From contig JACOXV010000055.1 in the NCBI GenBank assembly GCA_016182225.1, forward strand, positions 1 through 14,425: a stretch of 14,425 nt of DNA, given 5' to 3'. The position numbers were made by a program, and so were the translations under genes. Below, one piece after another: positions 4,331-11,068 of this stretch; position 1 is the stretch's first letter, and every line of letters starts with the position of its first letter. The DNA is from Candidatus Levyibacteriota bacterium. Lineage in GTDB: Bacteria > Patescibacteriota > Microgenomatia > Levybacterales > UBA12049. A model generated the notes under the pieces. The model was not told the origin of the DNA, did no database searches, and saw only the letters and a program-made list of their open reading frames with translations.

Positions 4331-7186
4331 TTAGTCTCCACGGACTGCGGAGATTTCGCGGGTCCAAAGCGTCATATCTACATCATCTACAATCCCGTCA
4401 TCGTTTATATCTGAGGTCGTTGGATATCCCAGAGCTTCATCACAAGCAGCTTTATTTTTAGAGTAAATAGAACAGTTTTTTATTATGTTGTAGTCAGCGA
4501 TAGTAAGATTATTATCTCCATTGACGTCTCCGTTAATTAAGTTGAATTGAGATATTTTATTCTCTTCGCCTTTTTGTATATTGGTTATTCCAAGAGATTT
4601 TTGAAGGAAACTATTGGTTCTTACAAAGATGCCAAACTTTCCGGAACCATTTATAGAATTTGTCTGTAAAACTCCAATATATATTCCATTGTTGTATTGA
4701 AGTTTTGTTTTTTCGGAGGAAACGAACTCGTTATTAGAAGAATAGATGCTTATAATAAATTCCCGCTCTTTTAAGTTGGGTTCTTTTATGAACTTAGCAC
4801 TAACTACAGAATTTATTTGGTCACCGGTAGAACCTATTCCCTCAAGTCCAACTGCGAAGTTTAGCCTTGTAGCACCAGGAATCGGCGTGGCAGTAGGTAA
4901 TGGTTTAGATTCAGCAACAGGTGTTGCTGTTGGTTCTGTTTTCGTTTCTTGTGGAGGGTCATCCCGCACGATGGGGGTAGCCTCGGGAACAGGAGTTGCT
5001 GTAGGTTGAGGCTGCTCTTGCTGGGGTGGTTGTTCTTGTGCCGGAGCAGATGCTTTGAAAGGAGAGAACCTACCCTGTAAATGGGTTTGGTTGGCGGCAC
5101 TTGCATAAGCACTTCTAATTTCTGCGCCGTTTGTTAGCTCCCAGTTGCCGAAATTGAAATAAATGATTGCTGAAACGTCTGGATATTTATTATAGATCTC
5201 AGTATACCCGTTTGTTATCCAATCGCTTCTTTTTGGATTTGGATATCTGGCGTCTATTCCTGTCTCAGCAACGATTATTTTTTTCTTGGAAATATCCCGG
5301 AGCCCTTTTATAAGAGGATCATATAAATCCGCCATGGATTTATCCTTATCAAGTGCTGCATAGGAATCAAAACCTACATAATCGACATAGTCATTTCCGG
5401 GAAACCATTTGGTAGGAATCCCAGAACCCCATGGTGCCCAGAGGAATTTAACATTAGTTGCTTTTTGTTCTTTTTTTACAACATCATATACATGTTGCCA
5501 TGCTTTTACGTAATTTTCGGGAGTGTTGCCGACGTTATAATAGTTTTTTCCATTGCCGCCGTCAGCTTTCCAGGCCGACCATGGGAACCAATGGCCGTTC
5601 ATTTCATGGGCGTAGCGAAGGATTACCGGTTTGCCATATGCTTTAGCATCTTTAGCCCATGCCCTTAAATATGGATCAAAAGAGCCATTTGCAATTGATG
5701 CATTGCTGTATTTCTTGGCAGCTGCCGGAGGATTATTTGGGTTTGCACCTGAGGGTAAATGTATGGCTGAACCTACCGGTTGCATGAAGATAACTGGAGT
5801 AATATTTCTTTCGGTAAGACCATTAAGTAAAGTTTGACTTGGAAAGGCAGTACTCGAGCCGTCCGATGTAGTCTCACCCGGATTTCCTAAATTATTCCAG
5901 ATAGAAAATGTTGCGGGATATTGCCCGATACTTCTTCCGAATGCGTCAATTTCTGCAAGGGTTGTTGCTTCTCTTCCTTCCTGAGGAGCAACCCCTCCAT
6001 ATAGAGACATTCCCATAATAAGAGGGGATCTTGCTTCAGCTGGTGCAGGTTCTTGGTTGTTATTTTCCGGCTTTTTGGTGGGGGTGGGGGTTGGTACTTT
6101 TTGCGCCTCTGGGTCAGTAACTGTATATGTAGAATATCCCTTAACCAAGGGTGAACCTGCGGATTGTTTTTGTACACCCACCTTTAATTCTTTTGGTCCC
6201 GAATTTGCGCTGTTTGGCGCCTTAACTTTAAATTTTGTGGACTTTGTCTTGCTCTGAGCAATTTGCAGAGTATTATCATCAAACCCCGCTGTCCAGCTGT
6301 CATTTGGAAGAGACTCTACGGATAAAACGAAAGTTATAAGGTCACAACCGTCCCCGTTATCGTTATTGGTTATTTGCGTAGTATATATAACTTGGTCGCC
6401 TGGTTTGCCGCTGCCATTAGCAGGATCAATAGGTGTTATCACAATACTTGGCTGATTTTTGTCGCACGTTTTTTGTTGGGGAACGGGTGTCGCTGTTGCC
6501 TGAGCAGGTTTTTGTACACACTTATTGCTTTCGCATTTTTCATTATTTCCGCAGTGACTGTCGTTTTTGCACTTAACACATCTTCCGTTATCTCCGCAAA
6601 GATTCGAGCCGCAAGCTTGAGCCTGAGGCGGGATGCAATTTTGCCTTACTGTTTTTTGAATACAATTTTCACTGCCGGTATTATGTGTAATCGTTTGGCT
6701 TCCGGATGAAACATCACAAACTGCACCTATAGCAGCGTTAGGATTATCCGCTTTGCATTCGCTCCAGCTTCCTCCGCTGGTGCACGGAACCTTGTCTACG
6801 CATATATTTGCTTCACAATACTGATTTGCGGTGCAATGGCGGAGATCATCAAATTTACACCGAACGCATTTTCCTTGGTAGCAAACATTGGATCCGCACG
6901 CATCCTGTGTGGTTGGGTCACATTTCCTTGTTTCTGTCTTTGGCGTGCAATTCTTACTCCCCGTAGTACGTCTAATGGTTTGGGTCCCGCTATTATCACC
7001 ACATGGTTCACCTATAGCGCCATTTGGACTTGCCGGTTTACAGTAATCGCTCCAAGATCCCCCGGTGGTACAGGCTGCAGCGAAAGAGGTTTGGCGGGAA
7101 ATTAAAAACCCAAAAAGTACTATCGAAAAAACAAAAACCGGAATAATAATTTTCTTCACAGAAAATAAATCCACCGTTTCAAGCAT
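4331..7186 (-). CDS. Secreted GH26-like glycosidase with Cys-rich repeats and a C-terminal dockerin
   Basis: From the ATG at 7186 (951 residues): a signal peptide or anchor around 11-38 (KKIIIPVFVFSIVLFGFL ... FAAA); two TSP1-like modules (39-89, 135-184; GGSWS...C, G-x-QTI, C) each followed by a compact 6-8-Cys module (97-129, 192-223); a beta-sandwich (246-339); a Thr/Pro linker; a GH26-like TIM barrel (about 389-707) with acid/base E528 in RYAHEMNGHWFPW and nucleophile E641 in IIVAETG; a Pro/Thr linker; a beta-sandwich (773-884); and a dockerin with two calcium loops (DVNGDNNLTIADYN, DINDDGIVDDVDM). GH26 enzymes usually cut beta-mannans or related glucans; the substrate is not determined. 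TTG 7210 and GTG 7159 are alternative starts. GTG 7159 has GGTGGA upstream and lies just after a promoter that covers the ATG, so it may be the true one. Confidence 0.85.
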   Translation of the reverse strand: MLETVDLFSVKKIIIPVFVFSIVLFGFLISRQTSFAAACTTGGSWSDYCKPASPNGAIGEPCGDNSGTQTIRRTTGSKNCTPKTETRKCDPTTQDACGSNVCYQGKCVRCKFDDLRHCTANQYCEANICVDKVPCTSGGSWSECKADNPNAAIGAVCDVSSGSQTITHNTGSENCIQKTVRQNCIPPQAQACGSNLCGDNGRCVKCKNDSHCGNNEKCESNKCVQKPAQATATPVPQQKTCDKNQPSIVITPIDPANGSGKPGDQVIYTTQITNNDNGDGCDLITFVLSVESLPNDSWTAGFDDNTLQIAQSKTKSTKFKVKAPNSANSGPKELKVGVQKQSAGSPLVKGYSTYTVTDPEAQKVPTPTPTKKPENNNQEPAPAEARSPLIMGMSLYGGVAPQEGREATTLAEIDAFGRSIGQYPATFSIWNNLGNPGETTSDGSSTAFPSQTLLNGLTERNITPVIFMQPVGSAIHLPSGANPNNPPAAAKKYSNASIANGSFDPYLRAWAKDAKAYGKPVILRYAHEMNGHWFPWSAWKADGGNGKNYYNVGNTPENYVKAWQHVYDVVKKEQKATNVKFLWAPWGSGIPTKWFPGNDYVDYVGFDSYAALDKDKSMADLYDPLIKGLRDISKKKIIVAETGIDARYPNPKRSDWITNGYTEIYNKYPDVSAIIYFNFGNWELTNGAEIRSAYASAANQTHLQGRFSPFKASAPAQEQPPQQEQPQPTATPVPEATPIVRDDPPQETKTEPTATPVAESKPLPTATPIPGATRLNFAVGLEGIGSTGDQINSVVSAKFIKEPNLKEREFIISIYSSNNEFVSSEKTKLQYNNGIYIGVLQTNSINGSGKFGIFVRTNSFLQKSLGITNIQKGEENKISQFNLINGDVNGDNNLTIADYNIIKNCSIYSKNKAACDEALGYPTTSDINDDGIVDDVDMTLWTREISAVRGD

Positions 7187-7210
7187 AGAAAAACGAAAAA
7201 GAAAAGTCAA
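7182..7210 (-). promoter_or_regulatory. Candidate promoter of the GH26-dockerin gene
   Basis: On the minus strand -35 TTGACT (7205-7210), a 17-bp spacer and -10 TATGCT (7182-7187). Transcription would begin near 7175, inside the longer versions of the ORF. This favours the GTG at 7159, which gives an N-terminus beginning KKIIIPVFVFS, a normal signal peptide. Confidence 0.4.
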
Positions 7211-7313
7211 TTTTATGTCGTTATATCTGGAGGCGTATTCCCGGGGACAGAAGACTATTTTTAACGTAGTGTTTACTCAAACTTTCAAAACGCAGCAATG
7301 TAATTCTATCAAC

Positions 7314-7337
7314 CACTAATATACTAGTATATTAGTG
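7314..7337. promoter_or_regulatory. CTAG-centred palindromic operator O2 over the regulator's stop codon
   Basis: A perfect 24-bp palindrome: arms CACTAA/TTAGTG around the core TATACTAGTATA (7320-7331). It includes the stop codon of the TrpR/YerC-like gene (7332-7334) and lies about 130 bp upstream of the candidate glycosidase promoter. No T-run follows on either strand, so it is not a normal terminator. Confidence 0.65.
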
Positions 7338-7763
7338 CCAATCTCCGGATGCGAATTTTGCTCTTGATTTCATATTCCTTTTTGAATCAAATGCCAGCTT
7401 TAAAGGTTTAAGCATCTCATCTATTTTTTGAAAAAGCTCTTTTGTTTCTTGCCTTTTTATTAGTCTGTCAATTATTATATGAAAATTTGAATCTTTCGAG
7501 CTTAGTTGATTTTGATAGCTTCTTACTGTTTCGTAACTAACATGAAGAGCGTTTTGGATTACAGATGAAGAATAATCTCTTTTGAGCATCATAAAAAGCA
7601 CCAATCTTTTAGTAAGCATAATTTTTTCCTCTTTTGTTAAAAATCCATTCAGAAACTTCTCAATTTCATCCGTTTTATCTAAAGAGGAAATTAAAAGGAG
7701 AAGATGATAATTTATTTCTTCGAACTTTTTTGGCTCAAGTCTAAATCTAGAGGCTCTCGGCAT
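7332..7763 (-). CDS. TrpR/YerC-YecD-family helix-turn-helix regulator
   Basis: Encodes 143 residues. Residues 38-60 (LNGFLTKEEKIMLTKRLVLF) match the conserved helix of the TrpR/YerC superfamily, and the helix-turn-helix follows at about 64-86 (YSSSVIQNALHVSYETVRSY). It is longer than typical YerC proteins (about 100 residues), with a basic N-terminus and a charged, probably helical C-terminal extension (residues 90-143). No tryptophan-binding pocket can be assigned from sequence alone. It sits alone between rplA and the glycosidase gene. Its promoter is covered by palindrome O3 and its stop codon by O2. The predicted transcript starts only about 3 nt before the ATG, so it is probably leaderless. 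Autoregulation is the natural inference. Confidence 0.85.
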   Translation of the reverse strand: MPRASRFRLEPKKFEEINYHLLLLISSLDKTDEIEKFLNGFLTKEEKIMLTKRLVLFMMLKRDYSSSVIQNALHVSYETVRSYQNQLSSKDSNFHIIIDRLIKRQETKELFQKIDEMLKPLKLAFDSKRNMKSRAKFASGDWH

Positions 7764-7767
7764 ATCA

Positions 7768-7793
7768 CCACAAGTATACTAGTATATCTGTGG
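7768..7793. promoter_or_regulatory. CTAG-centred palindromic operator O3 at the regulator promoter
   Basis: A 26-bp palindrome with two mismatched pairs: outer arms CCACA/TGTGG around the core TATACTAGTATA (7775-7786). It covers the -10 and most of the spacer of the promoter at 7773-7801, where a bound protein would block RNA polymerase. Confidence 0.7.
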
Positions 7794-7801
7794 AGGGTCA
7801 A
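7773..7801 (-). promoter_or_regulatory. Promoter of the TrpR/YerC-like gene
   Basis: On the minus strand -35 TTGACC (7796-7801), a 17-bp spacer and -10 TATACT (7773-7778). Expected start near 7766, three bases before the ATG at 7763, so the mRNA would be nearly leaderless. Confidence 0.65.
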
Positions 7802-7856
7802 GTATCAGAATGTTTTCTTTTCGCACGAGAAGGAATATTGTTTAGGAATTTAAAAT

Positions 7857-8684
7857 TTAAACAGCCAGTTTGATTCCCGGAGACATAGTGGATTTAAGAG
7901 TCACGTTTTTAATATTTTCTCTTTTTATTGAATCAAATACTGCTTTTATATTCTCCGAAAGCTTGTCTTCACCAAATGAGAGTTTACCAACTACCAAATG
8001 AACAATAGGTGTTTTGGCCTCGGTTTTATAATTTATCTGGCCTCCTTGGAATTTTTTTGCTACCTCTTCGGGGTTGTCTGTGATAGTTCCTGCTTTCGGA
8101 TTTGGCATAAGTCCTTTAGGTCCCAAAACCTTAGCAACTTTGGCAAGATGGGACATCATTGAAGGGCTAGCCAATAAAATATCAAAGCCTATCTTTCCTT
8201 TTTCAACTTCTGCGATTAAGACATCATCAGCAATTGCTACTTTTATTGTTTTTCCGTTGCCGTGGGGAAGTTTCATCTGTCCTGAAATTCCGCTGGTCAA
8301 AGTATTTATGTGAAGCTCTATTGTTTCGTCAAAATCTGCCAAGTGGACTTTTTTTAGAAGGTCAAGTGCATCGGAGAGGGGATAAGTTTTATTTTTATCT
8401 ACTTCCATCACTGCGGATTTGTATTTAGCAGATCTTTCCCGGGTTTTGTCAAATTTCGATTTTTTGGCTTTCGCCACAGCTGCTGGCTTCTGGCTGCTGG
8501 CTTCTGGCTCGGGTTGGGGAGGTTGGAGAGTTTCGGCCACGGCTTGATCTGCTGTTTCGCGAGACTTTTCTCCAGAGGCGGATTTCGCTCTGCTCAGCTT
8601 TTCAGCACGTTTAGTCTGATCTTTTTTCTTCTCTTGTTCTTCCAGGGCCTCATCGCCCAATGTTTTTACTCTTATTTTTCCCAT
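7857..8684 (-). CDS. rplA: 50S ribosomal protein L1 with an N-terminal extension
   Basis: Encodes L1 of the 50S stalk, which binds 23S rRNA near the E site. The protein has 275 residues against about 230 usually. The first ~80 are an added charged, low-complexity extension (KTLGDEALEEQEKKK ... QPEPEASSQKPAAVAKAKK). The L1 core begins near residue 85: VDKNKTYPLSDALDLLKKV, then MKLPHGNGKTIKVAIADD, LGPKGLMPNPKAGTI, GQINYKTEAKTPIVHLVVGK and the C-terminal VTLKSTMSPGIKLAV. The start overlaps the rplK stop by one base (TAATG), so translation is coupled. Part of the extension is encoded by a 14-bp tandem repeat also found in nusG. It is the last gene of the secE-nusG-rplK-rplA group; rplJ does not follow directly. 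Confidence 0.96.
   Translation of the reverse strand: MGKIRVKTLGDEALEEQEKKKDQTKRAEKLSRAKSASGEKSRETADQAVAETLQPPQPEPEASSQKPAAVAKAKKSKFDKTRERSAKYKSAVMEVDKNKTYPLSDALDLLKKVHLADFDETIELHINTLTSGISGQMKLPHGNGKTIKVAIADDVLIAEVEKGKIGFDILLASPSMMSHLAKVAKVLGPKGLMPNPKAGTITDNPEEVAKKFQGGQINYKTEAKTPIVHLVVGKLSFGEDKLSENIKAVFDSIKRENIKNVTLKSTMSPGIKLAV
8479..8506 (-). repeat. 2 x 14-bp tandem repeat inside rplA
   Basis: Two exact copies of GCTGCTGGCTTCTG (plus strand) encode the ASSQKPAA stretch of the L1 extension. The unit differs at only three positions from the 14-mer in nusG (9710-9737). Confidence 0.75.
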
Positions 8685-9103
8685 TATTCTACTTTTACCC
8701 CCATTGACCTTGCCGTTCCTTTTACAATGTTTACTGCCGCCGAAAGCGTATCTGCATTAAGATCCTCCATTTTGTTTTTTGCAATCTCCTCTGCCTGTGA
8801 CAGGGAAATTTTTCCTCCCTCTTCCTTTCCCGGTTTTTGTGAGCCTGCTCGTCCTGTTGCTTTTTTAATCATTTCTGAAACCGGGGGCTTTTTCGTAACA
8901 AAGGAAAAAGTTCGATCTTCATAGACCGTTATCACTGCAGGAATTATGTTCCCTTTTTGATCGGCTGTCCTTTCGTTAAATGCCTGAACAAATTCCATAA
9001 TAGGAAGGCCGTGAGGTCCAAGAGCTGTGCCTACGGGTGGAGCAGGAGTAGCAGCACCGGCTGGAATATTGATCTTTATTATAGTTTTAATTTTCTTTGC
9101 CAT
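8684..9103 (-). CDS. rplK: 50S ribosomal protein L11
   Basis: Encodes L11, 139 residues, the normal length. It binds the GTPase-associated centre of 23S rRNA. The N-terminal domain has the family signature INIPAGAATPAPPVGTALG with the conserved prolines (about residues 14-32), then GLPIMEFVQAFNERT. The C-terminal RNA-binding domain has KKPPVSEMIKKATG and ends with NIVKGTARSMGVKVE. It is the third gene of the secE operon. The gap to nusG holds heptamer repeats and no clear Shine-Dalgarno, while its stop overlaps the rplA start. Confidence 0.97.
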   Translation of the reverse strand: MAKKIKTIIKINIPAGAATPAPPVGTALGPHGLPIMEFVQAFNERTADQKGNIIPAVITVYEDRTFSFVTKKPPVSEMIKKATGRAGSQKPGKEEGGKISLSQAEEIAKNKMEDLNADTLSAAVNIVKGTARSMGVKVE

Positions 9104-9110
9104 TTTACTT

Positions 9111-9179
9111 AGTATTCAGCCATCAGCCTTCAGCAATCAGTTTTAAACTAGTTGCTAATAGCCAGTGGCTAGTTGCTGG
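9111..9179. repeat. Degenerate heptamer repeats between nusG and rplK
   Basis: The gap is made of CAGCCAT, CAGCCTT, CAGCAAT and then CTAGTTG, CTAATAG, CCAGTGG, CTAGTTG words. These are the same families found upstream of rplJ and, as a 14-mer, inside rplA and nusG. Confidence 0.55.
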
Positions 9180-9180
9180 A

Positions 9181-9801
9181 TTATAGCTTATTGACTTGTA
9201 AAAAATCTAGTTCAACTGGTGTTTCTCGACCAAATATGCTTACCAAAACTTTTAATTTCCCTTTTGCTTCGTCGATGTTATCAATTGTTCCCAAGAAATC
9301 GGCAAACGGCCCATCAATTATTTTTACTGCTTCTCCAACAGAGAAGGAAGCTTTATAAAGAGGTTCCTCTGTATTCATGAACTTTTGAATGGCTTCGACT
9401 TCTTTTTCGGAAATTGGAGTTGGTTTATTTCCGGCTCCGATAAATGCCGTAACTCCCTGAGTAGTTCGGACAAGAAGCCAGGATTCATCATCCAAAATCA
9501 TTTTTACCAGAACATAGCCTGGGAAAATTTTCTCTTTAACAGATTCTTTTTTACCTTGGGATACTTTAATTGTATTTCTGGTGGGAACAATTATATCAAA
9601 AATTCTATCTTCAAAACCTAAGGATTGGACTCTTTGCCTAAGTGATTTTGATACTTTATTCTCGTGCCCCGAATAGGTATGAACTATATACCACTTACCC
9701 TTATCAGAAGCTGCTGACGTCTGGCTGCTGACGTCTGGCTGTGCTTGTTCCTTAACTTCCTCAGGTTGATTTTGATTTGTTTGGTTTTTAATATCGTCCA
9801 T
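9181..9801 (-). CDS. nusG: Transcription antitermination/elongation factor NusG
   Basis: Encodes NusG, which binds the RNA polymerase clamp and links transcription to Rho or the ribosome. It has 206 residues, slightly over the usual 175-190. Residues 1-35 are a Gln/Glu/Ser-rich disordered extension (NQTNQNQPEEVKEQAQ ...). The NGN domain starts at about 36 (KWYIVHTYSGHENKVSKSL) and includes KIFPGYVLVKM and RTTQGVTAFIG. The C-terminal KOW domain has GEAVKIIDGPFADFLGTI and FGRETPVELDFLQVNKL. It starts one base after the secE stop codon. The extension contains a 14-bp tandem repeat closely matching the one in rplA. Confidence 0.97.
   Translation of the reverse strand: MDDIKNQTNQNQPEEVKEQAQPDVSSQTSAASDKGKWYIVHTYSGHENKVSKSLRQRVQSLGFEDRIFDIIVPTRNTIKVSQGKKESVKEKIFPGYVLVKMILDDESWLLVRTTQGVTAFIGAGNKPTPISEKEVEAIQKFMNTEEPLYKASFSVGEAVKIIDGPFADFLGTIDNIDEAKGKLKVLVSIFGRETPVELDFLQVNKL
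9710..9737 (-). repeat. 2 x 14-bp tandem repeat inside nusG
   Basis: Two exact copies of GCTGCTGACGTCTG (plus strand) encode the PDVSSQTSAA part of the NusG extension. The translated motif parallels PEASSQKPAA of L1, because both genes carry the same repeat family. Confidence 0.75.
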
Positions 9802-9802
9802 A

Positions 9803-9991
9803 TTATTTTACTAAAATAAATTCAAATAGTTTTGTTAACACTATGTCTGCTCCTCCCAGGAAAAGTCCTACGACTGCACTTATTATGATAACTACAGAAG
9901 TAAGTCTTATGATCTCGGCTTTACTTGGCCATTTTACCTTCTTTAATTCGTCAAGCGCTTCTTTGACAAAAGTTATCGGAGATGTAGCCAT
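9803..9991 (-). CDS. secE: Preprotein translocase subunit SecE
   Basis: Encodes the small essential subunit of the SecYEG channel, 62 residues, typical of the short single-helix bacterial form. An amphipathic N-terminal part with the signature FVKEALDELKKVKWPSKAEI (residues 8-27) lies on the membrane surface. One transmembrane helix follows (about 30-53, TSVVIIISAVVGLFLGGADIVL). It is the first gene of secE-nusG-rplK-rplA, the classic arrangement. The 5' leader is built of TTTTGAA/TTCAAAA-type repeats, and the promoter is divergent from that of the GalU-like gene. Confidence 0.95.
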   Translation of the reverse strand: MATSPITFVKEALDELKKVKWPSKAEIIRLTSVVIIISAVVGLFLGGADIVLTKLFEFILVK

Positions 9992-10000
9992 ATAAATAAA

Positions 10001-10100
10001 TCAAAACTCAAAAATTAAAAGTCAAAAATACAATTCAAAATTCAAAACTTTTTAATTTTAACTTGAACTTTTGAGATTTGGCTTTTGCCTTTTGAGTTGC
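10001..10100. repeat. AAAATTC/TTTTGAG word repeats upstream of secE
   Basis: The gap is filled with short words (TCAAAACTC, AAAATTAAAAGTC, AATTCAAAATTCAAAACTT) followed by their inverted counterparts (AACTTGAACTTTTGAG ... GCCTTTTGAG). The left half can pair loosely with the right half. It would form the 5' leader of the secE operon. Confidence 0.5.
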
Positions 10101-10106
10101 CAATCG

Positions 10107-10151
10107 ATTTTATCAAATATCAGTTGACATGTAAAGAGAAATGTATATACA
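10107..10151. promoter_or_regulatory. Overlapping divergent promoters for the secE operon and the galU-like gene
   Basis: Plus strand: -35 TTGACA (10124-10129), 16-bp spacer, -10 TATACA (10146-10151), driving the gene at 10175. Minus strand: -35 TTTACA (10130-10135), 17-bp spacer, -10 TAAAAT (10107-10112), driving secE. The two -35 boxes are adjacent, so polymerases would compete for the site. Confidence 0.55.
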
Positions 10152-10174
10152 ATTCAACTACTGGAATTTGATTT

Positions 10175-11068
10175 ATGAAGAAAATTCGTAAGGCAGTAAT
10201 CCCCGCAGCCGGTTTTGGCACGCGCTTTCTCCCGCAAACGAAGGCAATGCCCAAAGAAATGCTTCCCATAGTAGACAAACCAATAATTCAATATATAGTT
10301 GAGGAATTAGTTGATGCTGGAATTTCCGATATAATTTTGGTGACCGGCTATCATAAAAGAACTATCGAAGATCATTTCGATGCTACCAATAAAGATTTAC
10401 TGGAAAATCTAAAAGCTGGAGGAGAAAAGAAAAGACCCCTTCTGGAGCAGATAGAAAATATTTCCAGAATGGCAAATTTTGTATATGTTCGTCAAAAAGG
10501 TCCTTATGGAAATGGAACCCCGCTTTATAACGTCCGCCATCTGATAGGGGATGAGCCATTTATCTATACCTGGAGTGATGATTTTATTGTTGCCGATCCT
10601 TCCAGATTTAAGCAAATGATTGAGATTTACAATAAATATGGATGTTCGGTTCTGGGCGGGGTTAGAGCAGGAAGAGATGAAGATTACAACAGGTACGGAT
10701 ATGCGGGAGGAGATGAGGCAGAGCCAGGGATAATGAATGTCTCGACACTTATTGAAAAACCGGGAAAAGAAAACGCCCCTTCTGATTTAGCTACGGTTTC
10801 GGGATTTATTTTTACTCCGGACATTTTCGGATACCTTAATCAAACTCTCGAAAATTTGGAAGAGGGAAAAGAATTTTATTATAACGATGCCCTAAAGCTA
10901 ATGCTTGAGGACGGTAAAAAAATTATCGCTATGGAGATTAAGGGAGGGAAGTTTTACGATACGGGTAATAAAATGGAATATATGAAGACTGTTGTTGAAT
11001 TTGCGCTCAAACATCCGGAAATTAAAGATAGATTTAGAGAGTTCCTCAAGGATATCAATTTAAATTAA
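10175..11068 (+). CDS. galU: UTP-glucose-1-phosphate uridylyltransferase-like nucleotidyltransferase
   Basis: Encodes a 297-residue sugar-nucleotide pyrophosphorylase of the GalU type, which joins UTP and glucose-1-phosphate to give UDP-glucose for envelope glycans. The nucleotide-binding signature is clear: AVIPAAGFGTRFLPQTKAMPKEMLPIVDKP (about residues 8-37, in two overlapping motifs), followed by IQYIVEELVDAG. The sugar-binding end has LIEKPGKENAPSDLATVSGFIF, EFYYNDALKLML and GGKFYDTGNKMEYMKTVVEFAL. Two spots differ from the usual GalU: KGPYGNGTPLYNV where GLGHAVL is normal, and YTWSDDF where an aliphatic stretch precedes DD. Substrate specificity may therefore be altered. The stop overlaps the start of the PAP2 gene by one base. 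Confidence 0.88.
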   Translation: MKKIRKAVIPAAGFGTRFLPQTKAMPKEMLPIVDKPIIQYIVEELVDAGISDIILVTGYHKRTIEDHFDATNKDLLENLKAGGEKKRPLLEQIENISRMANFVYVRQKGPYGNGTPLYNVRHLIGDEPFIYTWSDDFIVADPSRFKQMIEIYNKYGCSVLGGVRAGRDEDYNRYGYAGGDEAEPGIMNVSTLIEKPGKENAPSDLATVSGFIFTPDIFGYLNQTLENLEEGKEFYYNDALKLMLEDGKKIIAMEIKGGKFYDTGNKMEYMKTVVEFALKHPEIKDRFREFLKDINLN

